DNA of 38,990 bases, from positions 1 to 38,990 of the forward strand of contig CAZDAR010000023.1 of NCBI GenBank assembly GCA_964503665.1, given 5' to 3'. This document shows positions 1-8,787 of the stretch, in pieces (positions within the stretch are counted from its first letter, which is position 1; each line of letters opens with the position of its first letter). Position numbers and translations under genes: made by a program. Under the pieces are notes generated by a model. It saw only the letters and a list, made by a program, of their open reading frames with translations. It was not told where the DNA came from and ran no database searches. Origin of the DNA: 40-80 sp964503665 (GTDB lineage Bacteria; Bacteroidota; Bacteroidia; Flavobacteriales_D; Crocinitomicaceae).

Positions 1-2
1 TA

Positions 3-185
3 AAAATAAACTTAGGGTATAATCCAGAAGATTGGTTCGTTATGTTGAATACTGAATTGAATTATACACAAATCAGTTTTTACAATTTAATTTATGGCAA
101 TCCACTTGTAGGCGTTAAAATAACGGGGGGATATCGCTTCAAATTGAAAGATAAGAAAAAACACACCAAAAAGAAACAGTTGTAA
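3..185 (+). CDS. C-terminal fragment of an outer-membrane-type protein (5' end outside window)
   Basis: An open frame runs from the window edge to a TAA at 183-185 and encodes about 60 residues. The visible part alternates aromatic and polar residues (for example SFYNLIYG and GGYRFKL) and ends in a strongly basic tail rich in Lys and His. The alternating pattern resembles the last strands of a beta-barrel. The family cannot be named from this fragment. The next gene starts only 10 bases downstream on the same strand, so the two may be co-transcribed. Confidence 0.55.
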   Translation, partial: KINLGYNPEDWFVMLNTELNYTQISFYNLIYGNPLVGVKITGGYRFKLKDKKKHTKKKQL

Positions 186-195
186 ACTACAGACT

Positions 196-1248
196 ATGCG
201 TATTCTAACTCTTTTATTTATCTCTTTTCACTTCATAAGCTTCTCACAGTTGAATTCCAAAAACATCGTGGGAAAATGGTTACTCGAGGGTGACGACATC
301 AATGGAACTCTTTATTTAGCTAATGAATGGAACAATGAAACACTTGAATTCAACGAAGATTACTCTTTTAATCATACTATTTCAACTTATATTCAACATC
401 AATTAATTGAACAAACCATTAAAGGTCAATGGGTTATTTCTATCGATAGTTCTTCTCTTATCTTATTCAACGACGGAAATCGTTTTCAGAAAGATGTTCA
501 TGTAAAAACGGTTTACAAAGAAATCCCTGTCTATTTAATGAACTCAAATTATCTAGCATGGGAAGAAACTACTCCTCCATTTAAAGTGATCAAGCGATTT
601 AAAAATATAAATGGAACGGGAACTTTCGATGACAACTTAGTGGCGTATCAACAAATGTTAGCAAAGCGAAATAAAGTAATCGATGCCACTTCTTACATCG
701 TAATAAAAAATGGTGATAGCACTCAACGAGATTACAAACACGCCGTCTATTCCTTCCAAACATTTGACAATAGCTATTCAGATGTCTATTATCTAAAGAT
801 GCAGTTATATGATGGAAAAGTAACAAAAGTGACGGATACCAGTATTTTTCTGCAACCAATATTTATCCATAAACGAAATTTCACAAAAACAGGCTCTACT
901 CAAAATTACCTAGAGTTATTTAAAAAGAAATCCGTGGTGGAAATTCAGAAGAATGCCATCCAGCATGTCTATACACCTATTCCGAGTATTGGAAAGAAAG
1001 CGAGTATCGGATTGATTGCACTCTCTGCTCTGACGACATTAGTTGTTGCTCCTCTTGTAGGAATAGCGTCTCAAAAAGATCTTGCTAGAAAGCATTATCT
1101 CAATACGGCCGGCGTGGGGTTAATTGGTGTCGGCGTTGGAACAGGAAGTTTTTTCTTATTTAGTGTATTTGAGAAAAATTATCGTGAAAAAGGAAAGAAA
1201 ACAGTGACGCTTTCTCCACTCTATCAGTCTAGAAAAAATTCGAAGTAG
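196..1248 (+). CDS. hypothetical exported protein with two C-terminal hydrophobic segments
   Basis: The protein has 350 residues and I do not recognise its family. Residues 1-18 form a signal peptide (MRILTLLFISFHFISFSQ) ending in the SQ cleavage context common in Bacteroidota. The first third (GKWLLEG... then repeated beta-type segments) resembles a lipocalin-like 'deviation from baseline' fold, but this is only an impression. Two hydrophobic glycine-rich segments lie at about residues 268-290 and 303-325 and could be membrane spans. The C-terminus is basic. It follows the truncated gene by 10 bases and is convergent with the FAD-dependent dehydrogenase, whose stop is 7 bases away. No clear terminator lies between them. 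Confidence 0.7.
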   Translation: MRILTLLFISFHFISFSQLNSKNIVGKWLLEGDDINGTLYLANEWNNETLEFNEDYSFNHTISTYIQHQLIEQTIKGQWVISIDSSSLILFNDGNRFQKDVHVKTVYKEIPVYLMNSNYLAWEETTPPFKVIKRFKNINGTGTFDDNLVAYQQMLAKRNKVIDATSYIVIKNGDSTQRDYKHAVYSFQTFDNSYSDVYYLKMQLYDGKVTKVTDTSIFLQPIFIHKRNFTKTGSTQNYLELFKKKSVVEIQKNAIQHVYTPIPSIGKKASIGLIALSALTTLVVAPLVGIASQKDLARKHYLNTAGVGLIGVGVGTGSFFLFSVFEKNYREKGKKTVTLSPLYQSRKNSK

Positions 1249-1255
1249 TATCGTA

Positions 1256-2812
1256 TTACTGATTTGAACGTCGTTTTTCAGCAATCTTCTCGACGCATTT
1301 CATACCGTCGATAGCAGCTGAAATAATACCGCCTGCATAACCAGCACCTTCAGCACAGGGATAAAGGCCTTTGACTTCAATGTGTTCAAGTGTTTGATTA
1401 TCTCTCGGAACTTGAACAGGTGAACTTGTACGAGATTCTGGCGCGTGTAGAACAGCATCATTCGTTAAATATCCCGGCATCTTCTTTTCAAAATCAATAA
1501 ATGCTTTTTGTAGCCTTTTTGCTATTTGCGGAGGAAGAACGGTATTCAAATCACAACTTACAATGCCAGGTTGATAAGAACTTCTCGGAAAATCAACTGA
1601 TTTCACACCATTCACGAAATCCAACATACGCTGTGCAGGTGCTTGTTGAGTTTTACCAGCTGCTTCCCAACAGGCTTTTTCCACTGCTTTCTGAAATTCT
1701 AGACACACAAACGGATTCGTCTCGTAGCCTTCAAAATCTTCGGCGTCAATCTGAACAACAATTCCTGAATTGGAATATGGATTATTACGCTTGGAAGGCG
1801 ACCAACCATTCGTTACCACTTCTCCCTCTTCGGTTGCACAAGGTGCAATAATTCCACCGGGACACATACAAAATGAATATACGCCTTTTCCATCGGCTTG
1901 TGTCACGAGTGCATAACTAGCTGGTGGTAAGTAATCATCATTTAAACGACCGTGATATTGTAATCGATCGATGAGTTCTTGACTGTGTTCAATTCTCACA
2001 CCTAACGCAAATCCTTTCGCTTTTAATTTCACACCGTTACGCTGTAAAATATCAAAAACATCCCGCGCAGAATGACCAGTTGCTAACACAATTTCAGCGC
2101 ATTCAATTCGTTCATTATCGTTGATTTCAAACCCTTTAATCGCATTATCTTCCACCATCAAATCAGTCATCTTTGTATTGAAACGCACTTCTCCACCGGC
2201 CTTAATAATGGCTTCGCGCATGGCTTCGATAATCTGCGGTAATTTATTGGTTCCAATATGTGGATGGGCATCGACTAAAATATCTTCGGGTGCACCAAAA
2301 TAGACGAACCATTCCAACGCTTTTTGAACATCTCCTCTTTTCTTAGAACGCGTGTATAGTTTTCCATCGGAATAGGTTCCAGCACCACCTTCACCATAGC
2401 AATAGTTGGACTCAGGATTGACGGTTTGTTCTTTGTTTATTCTCGCTAAATCACGACGACGCTCTCGTACATCTTTTCCACGTTCTATCACAATTGGTCG
2501 AAGACCTAACTCTATAGCATGCAAGGCTGCGAATAATCCAGCAGGACCAGCACCAATGATGTAAACGGTTTTCGATTGCGAAACATCTTGAGCTTGAAAT
2601 AAAATATGTTTTGATGGAAAATCTACACCTACAGCAACTTCAAATCGTGCATTTACTTTAATGGCTTTCTTTCGTGCATCAATGGAACGTTTCAACCATC
2701 GGAATTCAAACAGTTGATCGGAAAGTTTCAACTCACGGCGTATTGTGTCTTCTATAAAAGAATCATCTTTAGCTTGTTCGGGAGTAATGATAATGTCGAT
2801 AACCTGAATCAT
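1256..2812 (-). CDS. FAD-dependent dehydrogenase (NAD(FAD)-utilising, COG2509-like)
   Basis: This 518-residue flavoprotein has an N-terminal extension of about 80 residues before the dinucleotide-binding motif GAGPAG at residues 87-92. An acidic residue ending the second strand (IVIERG) and the conserved region NYCYGEGGAGTYSDGKL follow. This arrangement is typical of the widespread 'uncharacterised FAD-dependent dehydrogenase' family, whose substrate is unknown. A C-terminal PCAEGAGYAGGI segment matches the FAD-closing motif of such oxidoreductases. Length is normal for the family. It is the last gene of the aspC-kinase-ubiE-porT operon: its ATG shares one base with the porT stop (TAATG), so translational coupling is likely. 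The operon context suggests housekeeping redox metabolism, but I infer no specific reaction. Confidence 0.88.
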   Translation of the reverse strand: MIQVIDIIITPEQAKDDSFIEDTIRRELKLSDQLFEFRWLKRSIDARKKAIKVNARFEVAVGVDFPSKHILFQAQDVSQSKTVYIIGAGPAGLFAALHAIELGLRPIVIERGKDVRERRRDLARINKEQTVNPESNYCYGEGGAGTYSDGKLYTRSKKRGDVQKALEWFVYFGAPEDILVDAHPHIGTNKLPQIIEAMREAIIKAGGEVRFNTKMTDLMVEDNAIKGFEINDNERIECAEIVLATGHSARDVFDILQRNGVKLKAKGFALGVRIEHSQELIDRLQYHGRLNDDYLPPASYALVTQADGKGVYSFCMCPGGIIAPCATEEGEVVTNGWSPSKRNNPYSNSGIVVQIDAEDFEGYETNPFVCLEFQKAVEKACWEAAGKTQQAPAQRMLDFVNGVKSVDFPRSSYQPGIVSCDLNTVLPPQIAKRLQKAFIDFEKKMPGYLTNDAVLHAPESRTSSPVQVPRDNQTLEHIEVKGLYPCAEGAGYAGGIISAAIDGMKCVEKIAEKRRSNQ

Positions 2813-3528
2813 TATCCTTCAAATATGATAGAAAAACACCAAGCTCGTTGTAACATTTTATCAATCGGATTGGAAATGTACGTGTTATCTCTGATAAAAG
2901 TATTTTTTAAACTTTGTGATATTTTTACTTCTAAGCCCATTTTAAAAAACGGGAAGAAAAACTCAACACCACCTCCTACTTGTAATTGATAATCGTGTTT
3001 CTTGAATTTCAAAAAAGGATCTAAGTCCGATTGTGTGGCTTTTTCTTGTGATTGTAAATCTAATGAATACTGAAATCCTACTAATGCATACGCGGCGAAA
3101 TTATTGTAACGTTGTGTTCTAAATTGTAACATCAATGGAAAATCAAGATTCACGGAACCAACTCTTTCTTCATTAATATATGGATCATCCAATGTTCCCC
3201 CAAATTTCACCATCTTATACCAAAATAATTTCTCTTGGAAAGAGATAGAAGGTAAAAAACGTAAACGGAAAATAGGAATTCCTAATTTAATAGTCGTGAG
3301 AATTCCAACAGTTGCTCCGGGTTGAGGAATACTTTCAATACTGATTAAATCATAATTTGAATACGCATCCAGTCGCGGAGAAACGTTGACAGAAGTTATG
3401 TTGGCTCCTAACATAAACCCAAAATGGGCAATTCGTTTATCAAATTTAGTGTAATTCATTATCTTCTGCTTTTGAGAAAATCCCAAAAAACACAAACACA
3501 CCATTAAACTTGATATTAAGTACTTCAT
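2812..3528 (-). CDS. porT: PorT/SprT-like outer-membrane protein of type IX secretion
   Basis: The protein has 238 residues with a signal peptide (MKYLISSLMVCLCFLGFSQ) and an 8-strand-like small barrel that alternates hydrophobic and polar residues and ends in an aromatic-rich strand. PorT (SprT in gliding flavobacteria) is required for the type IX secretion system, which exports proteins across the outer membrane. In many Bacteroidota porT lies directly downstream of ubiE, exactly as here (31-base gap). The region with DFPLMLQFRTQRYNNF, followed by a GFQYSLDLQS strand, fits this family. It overlaps the FAD-dehydrogenase start by one base. The call rests on family resemblance and conserved neighbourhood. 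A generic outer-membrane beta-barrel protein is the alternative. Confidence 0.82.
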   Translation of the reverse strand: MKYLISSLMVCLCFLGFSQKQKIMNYTKFDKRIAHFGFMLGANITSVNVSPRLDAYSNYDLISIESIPQPGATVGILTTIKLGIPIFRLRFLPSISFQEKLFWYKMVKFGGTLDDPYINEERVGSVNLDFPLMLQFRTQRYNNFAAYALVGFQYSLDLQSQEKATQSDLDPFLKFKKHDYQLQVGGGVEFFFPFFKMGLEVKISQSLKNTFIRDNTYISNPIDKMLQRAWCFSIIFEG

Positions 3529-3559
3529 TATGATACGAAACGTAGAGTTTATCGAGTTA

Positions 3560-4288
3560 TTACTTTGTTCCTATGTAAATAGTGGCAATTCCACCAGAAC
3601 AAAGAATAGAATACACATCCTTATAACCTAATTTACGCATGATTTCTTCAAAGTTTTTTCCTTCTGGAAAAGCCTTAATCGATTCTGGTAAATACGTATA
3701 AGCACTTGAGTCTTTAGAAATCATTCGCCCAAAAAATGGAATTACATACTTAGAGTGGAATGCGTAATACTGTTTAATTGGAAATTTCTTCGGTTTTGAA
3801 AATTCTAAGATGGCTATTTTCCCTTCGGGACGAACAACGCGCAACATCTCCGACAATCCTTTTTCTAAATCTTGAAAATTTCGAACACCAAAACCAACGG
3901 TCAAGGCATCGAAAGCATTGTCTTCATAGCTAAGATTTTCAGAATCACCAACTTCCATTGTAATAATGTTATCGACGCCTTTCTTAATAATCTTCTTGCG
4001 TCCCATTTCCAGCATTCCTTCGGAAATATCCGCACCAATGATTTGTGTTGGTTTCAACGACAGTAATTCTAAAGCGAAATCCCCTGTTCCAGAGGCAATA
4101 TCTAAAATCTTCTTTGGTGCAATCGAACGCAGTTGCTTTACGGCTTTCTTTCGCCATAAATTATCAATTCCAACCGAGAGAAAGTGATTGAGAAAATCGT
4201 ACTTAGGTGAAATGTTATCGAACATCTCTTTTACTTCTGATTTCTTGGACTTATCTTCTTGACCGTATGGTTTTACTTCTTCACTCAT
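3560..4288 (-). CDS. ubiE: demethylmenaquinone methyltransferase UbiE/MenG
   Basis: This 242-residue SAM-dependent C-methyltransferase makes menaquinone from demethylmenaquinone, the last step of quinone synthesis for the respiratory chain. The family signature YDFLNHFLSVGIDNLWR lies at residues 30-46. SAM motif I (LDIASGTGD) is at about 62-70, and motif VGFGVRNFQDLEKGL with EMLRVVRPEGK follows. These are the standard UbiE/MenG landmarks. Length is normal. Its ATG overlaps the stop of the upstream kinase by four bases (ATGA). Because Bacteroidota use menaquinone, MenG is the better functional label. Confidence 0.96.
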   Translation of the reverse strand: MSEEVKPYGQEDKSKKSEVKEMFDNISPKYDFLNHFLSVGIDNLWRKKAVKQLRSIAPKKILDIASGTGDFALELLSLKPTQIIGADISEGMLEMGRKKIIKKGVDNIITMEVGDSENLSYEDNAFDALTVGFGVRNFQDLEKGLSEMLRVVRPEGKIAILEFSKPKKFPIKQYYAFHSKYVIPFFGRMISKDSSAYTYLPESIKAFPEGKNFEEIMRKLGYKDVYSILCSGGIATIYIGTK

Positions 4289-5286
4289 TGAATTTCCTCT
4301 CCGATTATTTTCTTAATTTCTTTTTGTAATTTTTCCTTGTCAATGCTCACCACTCCGACTTCTTCGCACACTAATCCGCCTGAAATATTAGATATTTGCG
4401 CCACATTTCTCAATGCTATATCAGCCGTTAAACACAATGTGGCAACGCTAATGACCGTATCTCCTGCCCCACTTACATCTGCAATAGTACGAACATGTGC
4501 TGGAAGATAGTGTTTTTGAGTGTTATCATTTATAAAAACGCCAAACTCTGATAAAGTTACCAGAGAAATTTTATTCTTCAAACGTTCCATGAGTGATGTA
4601 ACACTCTTCTCAAAACTAGTTAAATCATGACGAATGTCAAACTGGTGATTCATGCCTTCTTTTAACTCTTTTAAATTGGGTTTGAAAAGCGTCACTCCTT
4701 TGTAGGCAAAGAAATTGGTCTTCTTAGGATCAACAGTCGTGATAATGTTGTTTGCGCTTGCCAAAGCAATCACTTTATGAATCACTTTTTCGGTCAAAAC
4801 ACCTTTATTGTAATCCTCAAAGATGATGGCGTCAATCTTATTCGTATGAATTGACGTTTCTATTAACTCAACAAGTTTTTCTTCTTCCTGCTCGTTAATA
4901 TCGTCGATTTGTTCCGAATCAATGCGTACTAATTGTTGATTATTTCCTAAAATTCTAGTTTTAACCGTTGTTTTACGACTCTCACTTTTCACGATAGTGA
5001 AACAATTAATAGATTCATTTTCAAAAAGTTGAATCATTTCATTTCCATCTTCATCGTCACCAACAACAGAAGCGATATAGGTTTCAGCACCTAAAGCCAC
5101 TAAATTGAGCGCCACATTTGCAGCACCACCTAATCGACTTTCTTTCAATGCTAAATTAACAATTGGAACGGGCGCTTCTGGACTAATTCTAGTCACGCTA
5201 CCCTTGATATAACTATCGATCATCACATCACCGACCACCAATACTTTCTTGGCGGTAAATAATTGAAATAATGCTTCTACTTTCAC
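4285..5286 (-). CDS. rfaE1: D-glycero-beta-D-manno-heptose-7-phosphate kinase-like PfkB kinase (RfaE1)
   Basis: This 333-residue PfkB-family sugar kinase closely follows the N-terminal domain of HldE/RfaE. It has VVGDVMIDSYIKG near residue 17, then TRISPEAPVPIV and the sugar-binding RLGGAANVALNLVALG (51-66). The C-terminal DVSGAGDT motif (about 270-277) supplies the catalytic Asp and anion hole. The product is expected to phosphorylate heptose-7-phosphate for ADP-heptose and LPS core synthesis. The nucleotidyltransferase half of HldE is absent, so this is the single-domain form, and a separate RfaE2 would be needed elsewhere. It abuts the aspC-type gene without a gap and overlaps ubiE by four bases. 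The exact sugar is inferred from family resemblance. Confidence 0.88.
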   Translation of the reverse strand: MKVEALFQLFTAKKVLVVGDVMIDSYIKGSVTRISPEAPVPIVNLALKESRLGGAANVALNLVALGAETYIASVVGDDEDGNEMIQLFENESINCFTIVKSESRKTTVKTRILGNNQQLVRIDSEQIDDINEQEEEKLVELIETSIHTNKIDAIIFEDYNKGVLTEKVIHKVIALASANNIITTVDPKKTNFFAYKGVTLFKPNLKELKEGMNHQFDIRHDLTSFEKSVTSLMERLKNKISLVTLSEFGVFINDNTQKHYLPAHVRTIADVSGAGDTVISVATLCLTADIALRNVAQISNISGGLVCEEVGVVSIDKEKLQKEIKKIIGEEIQ

Positions 5287-6477
5287 TTATTGTAATTTTG
5301 CTAATGCTATTTTAATTCTATTGATTGCTTCTTCCAAAATAGCCTCCGAAGTGGCATACGAAATACGAATACATTGTTCATTTCCAAAAGCTCCACCTGT
5401 TACTAGAGCAACATTCGCAACGTTTAACAAGTACATCGTTAAATCATTTGCATTTTTAATTTCTTGGTCTTTATACTTCTTTCCAAAGTAAACAGAAACA
5501 TCCGGAAACAGATAGAAAGCACCATCTGGAATACTACACTTCACGCCTGGAATTTCATCTAGTAAGCGTAAACATAAATCCCGTCTATTTTTAAATGCTT
5601 TAATCATTTCAGTCAATACGGAAACATCTGCATTTACAGCAGCAATAGCCGCTCTTTGAGCAATGGAATTAGCACCAGAAGTGAACTGACCTTGAATCGT
5701 ATTACACGCATTTGCAATTTCCACTGGAGCGCCAATATATCCTAAACGCCAGCCAGTCATTGCCCATGCTTTAGAGACACCATTTACCGTTACCACTTGA
5801 TTGAAAATAGCATCAAATTGTGCTAAACTCTCGTGTTTTCCTTTGAAATTGATATGTTCGTATATTTCATCTGAGATAACAACAAGATTGGGATATTTGG
5901 CAATCACGTCTGCTAATGCCTTTAATTCTTCGAAGCTATAAACCGAACCTGTCGGATTACACGGTGAAGAATAAATCAACATTTTCGTTTTTGGTGTCAA
6001 TGCTTTTTCGAGTGCAGCAGCTGTTAATTTAAAATCCGTATCCATTGTTGTGGGAATAACCACAGGAATACCATCCGCCATTTTAACGATTTCAATATAC
6101 GAAACCCAATATGGCGCAGGAATCAATACTTCTTCACCAGGACTTAGACAACTGAAAACGACATTTGCAATCGATTGTTTCGCACCTGTTGAAACGATGA
6201 TGTTTTCCTTTTTATAATTCAATTTATTATCACGCTTAAACTTGTGCGCAATCGCTTCTCTTAAATCATCATATCCCTGAACTGGTGGGTACTTTGTGTA
6301 ATTCTCTTTTAAAGCTTCTATCGCTGCATCTTTGATAAATTGTGGTGTGTCAAAATCGGGCTCTCCTAGTGAAAGTGAGATAATATTTTTTCCTTGTGTT
6401 TTTAATTCTCTTGCTAAACGAGACATTGCAAGGGTTGCTGACTCTTCTAACTTATCTAATCTATTTGATAATTGCAT
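5287..6477 (-). CDS. aspC: class I PLP-dependent aminotransferase, aspartate aminotransferase type
   Basis: This 396-residue cytosolic enzyme would transfer an amino group from aspartate or a related amino acid to 2-oxoglutarate. Fold-type I landmarks are all present: SLGEPDFDTP near 36-45, CNPTGS with Asn174, DEIY with Asp203 and Tyr206, and the PLP lysine Lys236 in SKAWAMTGWRLGY. The substrate-carboxylate arginine lies in RISYATS near the C-terminus. Length is typical of AspC subgroup Ib. It is the first gene of a five-gene minus-strand operon, with a TAGTTTTG box just upstream. Substrate range cannot be fixed from sequence; methionine or aromatic transamination is possible. Confidence 0.93.
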   Translation of the reverse strand: MQLSNRLDKLEESATLAMSRLARELKTQGKNIISLSLGEPDFDTPQFIKDAAIEALKENYTKYPPVQGYDDLREAIAHKFKRDNKLNYKKENIIVSTGAKQSIANVVFSCLSPGEEVLIPAPYWVSYIEIVKMADGIPVVIPTTMDTDFKLTAAALEKALTPKTKMLIYSSPCNPTGSVYSFEELKALADVIAKYPNLVVISDEIYEHINFKGKHESLAQFDAIFNQVVTVNGVSKAWAMTGWRLGYIGAPVEIANACNTIQGQFTSGANSIAQRAAIAAVNADVSVLTEMIKAFKNRRDLCLRLLDEIPGVKCSIPDGAFYLFPDVSVYFGKKYKDQEIKNANDLTMYLLNVANVALVTGGAFGNEQCIRISYATSEAILEEAINRIKIALAKLQ

Positions 6478-6503
6478 AGTTTTCTTTAAAAAAATAATAG
6501 AGA

Positions 6504-6511
6504 CAAAACTA
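6504..6511 (-). promoter_or_regulatory. probable -7 box of the aspC-rfaE1-ubiE-porT operon
   Basis: On the minus strand this reads TAGTTTTG, a full match to the Bacteroidota -7 consensus TAnnTTTG. It lies 26 bases upstream of the aminotransferase ATG. No good -33 TTG is visible at the usual 19-base spacing, so strength is uncertain. Confidence 0.5.
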
Positions 6512-6681
6512 ATAAAAAGTATTCATCAATTCACTAAATTACCGTGTTTTGTTATGCTTGGTGTTAAATATTATCCATTTCGAACCTCTTATAAAATCAT
6601 TATAAGTGAATTTCTACATTCATTTGTTGAAATCTTTTTATAAAAGCACTGCTTAAGTCGTGGAGCAAATCAAATAATCAC

Positions 6682-6689
6682 TAAATTTG
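6682..6689 (+). promoter_or_regulatory. -7 box of the fur-STAS-purA transcription unit
   Basis: TAAATTTG matches TAnnTTTG exactly and lies 18 bases before the ATG at 6708, implying a very short leader. It also decides the fur start: an in-frame TTG at 6687 falls inside this box and is therefore an unlikely start codon. Confidence 0.6.
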
Positions 6690-6707
6690 CCTTTTACATA
6701 TAAAAAT

Positions 6708-7175
6708 ATGTTGACAGAAGAATTACAAACGAGAGTTAAAGATATATTTTCAGCTTATTTAGAGCGAAATAGTCATCGTAAGACGCCCGAACGATTTGCT
6801 ATTCTTGTAGAGATATACAATTACGACGGCCATTTTGATATCGAATCATTGTATATCAAGATGAAGAATAAAAATTATCGTGTTTCACGAGCAACACTTT
6901 ACAATACGATAGAACTTCTACTCGCTTGTAACTTGGTTCGAAAGCATCAGTTTGAAAAAAACATTGCTCAATTTGAAAAATCGCATGGATCCAAACAACA
7001 TGACCACGTTGTATTGACCGATACTGGTGAAGTGATTGAATTTTGTGATCCAAGAATTCAACAAATTAAAAAAACAATAGAAGAAGTTTTTAATGTAAAG
7101 ATTCTTCACCACTCTCTTTATTTCTATGGAGTTAAAGAAGATAGTTCAAAATCAGTTCCAACTAACGAAAAATAA
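6708..7175 (+). CDS. fur: Fur-family metal-dependent transcriptional regulator
   Basis: The protein has 155 residues from the ATG at 6708. An in-frame TTG at 6687 would add seven residues but lies in the -7 box. The N-terminal winged helix includes HRKTPERFAILVEIY and the recognition helix VSRATLYNTIELL (about 59-71). The C-terminal dimerisation domain carries the metal-binding HDH motif (His98-Asp99-His100) and an upstream His42. Only one cysteine is obvious in the C-terminal part, so the structural CxxC zinc site of some Fur proteins is absent. Such proteins repress iron, zinc or peroxide-stress genes when metal-loaded; which metal applies here is unknown. It precedes a STAS gene and purA on the same strand. 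Confidence 0.88.
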   Translation: MLTEELQTRVKDIFSAYLERNSHRKTPERFAILVEIYNYDGHFDIESLYIKMKNKNYRVSRATLYNTIELLLACNLVRKHQFEKNIAQFEKSHGSKQHDHVVLTDTGEVIEFCDPRIQQIKKTIEEVFNVKILHHSLYFYGVKEDSSKSVPTNEK

Positions 7176-7515
7176 TAAAACTGTGGAATACACCATTAAA
7201 CCGTACAACAATAAAGTTGTCATTTGTGAAGTTTCTGGTCGCTTATTGGTAGATGATGAAGTCAATCAAATTATTTCAAATTTAAATGACTACTTAGATT
7301 ATAATATAGTATTAAATTTAAAGAACTTAGAATACACCTCTAGTTCTGGCCTTTCATTATTTATTCGATTACTGACACGCACTCGAATTCAAAATAAAAA
7401 AATGGTTTTATCTAACGTTCAAGAAAACGTGTCGAAACTATTCCAAATAACAAAGTTAAACGATATATTTACCATCTTCGAAACAGAAGAAAACGCTATA
7501 AAAAGTATTAAATAA
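7126..7515 (+). CDS. STAS-domain protein (anti-sigma factor antagonist type)
   Basis: The protein has 129 residues from the ATG at 7126. STAS proteins bind anti-sigma factors or phosphatase partners and are switched off by serine phosphorylation. The central LKNLEYTSSSGLSLFIRL segment carries the conserved serine after strand 3, and VSGRLLVDD marks the N-terminal strand. The ATG start overlaps fur by 50 bases in another frame. An in-frame GTG at 7183, seven bases after the fur stop, would give 110 residues beginning right at the STAS domain and removing the overlap, so the annotated start is uncertain. The stop overlaps purA by one base (TAATG). No partner kinase or anti-sigma gene is in the window. 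Confidence 0.83.
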   Translation: MELKKIVQNQFQLTKNNKTVEYTIKPYNNKVVICEVSGRLLVDDEVNQIISNLNDYLDYNIVLNLKNLEYTSSSGLSLFIRLLTRTRIQNKKMVLSNVQENVSKLFQITKLNDIFTIFETEENAIKSIK

Positions 7516-8786
7516 TGAGTGTAGATGTTTTATTAGGTCTTCAATGGGGAGACGAAGGAAAAGGGAAAATTGTTGATGTATTGACCCCTAAATATGATAT
7601 AATTGCCCGATTTCAAGGAGGACCAAACGCAGGTCACACGCTAGAGTTCGAAGGTCGTAAACACGTTTTACACACCATTCCATCAGGGATTTTTAGAAAA
7701 GAAGTTATCAACCTTATCGGTAATGGTGTTGTGATTGACCCTGTCATTTTTAAGAATGAAATTGATAAGCTTTCAGATTACAAAATTGATTTTAAAAATG
7801 TACTTTTAATTTCTAAAAAGGCACACTTAATCATTCCTACGCATCGTTTATTGGATGCAGCTTCTGAAGCCGCTAAAGGAAAAAATAAAATCGGCTCCAC
7901 TTTAAAAGGTATCGGCCCAACGTACATGGATAAAACCGGTAGAAATGGTTTACGTGTTGGAGATATTTTTTCGTCTAATTTTAAAGAGAAATACCAAACA
8001 TTAGTTGATAAGCATCTTTCCATTTTAGAACATTTCGAAGGATTCGAATATGATTTAAAGTCGCTTGAACCTGCGTTTTATGAAGGAATTGAATTATTGC
8101 GTTCATTAACATGCGTAGATTCTGAGCAATATATCAACCAAGCGATAAAAGATGGTCAGAAAATATTAGCAGAAGGAGCACAAGGAACAATGTTGGACAT
8201 TGACTTTGGAACGTATCCATTTGTTACTTCTTCTAACACTATTACGGCTGGTACTTGTACTGGATTAGGTGTTGCACCATCAAAAATCAAGAATGTTATC
8301 GGTATTTTCAAAGCATACTGTACTAGAGTTGGTTCAGGGCCTTTCCCGACTGAATTATTTGATGAAGATGGTGAAAAAATTCGTCAAGAAGGAAGAGAAT
8401 TTGGTTCTACGACAGGAAGACCTCGTCGTTGTGGCTGGATTGATTTACCTGCGATGAAGTATGCGATTATGATTAACGGTGTGACCGAACTTTCGATGAT
8501 GAAAGCTGACATCTTGGATAAGTTTGATGTCATAAAAGTTTGCACCGCCTATAAGATTGAAGGTAAAATTGTCGATTATTTACCATTCGACATTGCTGAT
8601 CACGAAATTGAACCTATTTATGAGGAAATCTCTGGATGGAAAGCAGATTTAACAAAGTTATCAGATTATAAAAATGCACCAATCGAATTAAAGAATTATG
8701 TGACCTATTTAGAAAAGGCTTTAGAAACACCAATAACAGTTGTTTCTGTTGGTCCAGATAGAAATCAAACATTAAATACAAAATAG
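7515..8786 (+). CDS. purA: adenylosuccinate synthetase
   Basis: This 423-residue cytosolic enzyme condenses IMP with aspartate using GTP, the first committed step to AMP. The GTP-binding loop GDEGKGK is at 12-18 with catalytic Asp13. GPNAGHT (36-42) supplies catalytic His41. GSTLKGIGPTYMDKTGRNGLR, cited here by its first and last residues only, is the IMP-binding stretch near residues 123-143. Other conserved segments are EGAQGTMLDIDFGTYPFVT and STTGRPRRCGW. Length is normal. The start ATG overlaps the STAS stop, indicating co-translation within the fur-STAS-purA unit. There are no anomalies. Confidence 0.98.
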   Translation: MSVDVLLGLQWGDEGKGKIVDVLTPKYDIIARFQGGPNAGHTLEFEGRKHVLHTIPSGIFRKEVINLIGNGVVIDPVIFKNEIDKLSDYKIDFKNVLLISKKAHLIIPTHRLLDAASEAAKGKNKIGSTLKGIGPTYMDKTGRNGLRVGDIFSSNFKEKYQTLVDKHLSILEHFEGFEYDLKSLEPAFYEGIELLRSLTCVDSEQYINQAIKDGQKILAEGAQGTMLDIDFGTYPFVTSSNTITAGTCTGLGVAPSKIKNVIGIFKAYCTRVGSGPFPTELFDEDGEKIRQEGREFGSTTGRPRRCGWIDLPAMKYAIMINGVTELSMMKADILDKFDVIKVCTAYKIEGKIVDYLPFDIADHEIEPIYEEISGWKADLTKLSDYKNAPIELKNYVTYLEKALETPITVVSVGPDRNQTLNTK

Positions 8787-8787
8787 A

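Noticed and set aside
1501..1851. 116-codon plus-strand frame inside the FAD-dehydrogenase gene
   Set aside because: It is an antisense shadow of a clear gene on the minus strand, with no domain pattern of its own.
6332..6643. 103-codon plus-strand frame across the aspC start
   Set aside because: Half of it is antisense to aspC and the rest covers that gene's promoter region; composition is not protein-like.
6687..6707. TTG start extending fur by seven residues
   Set aside because: The codon lies inside a consensus -7 promoter box, so it would not be in the mRNA.
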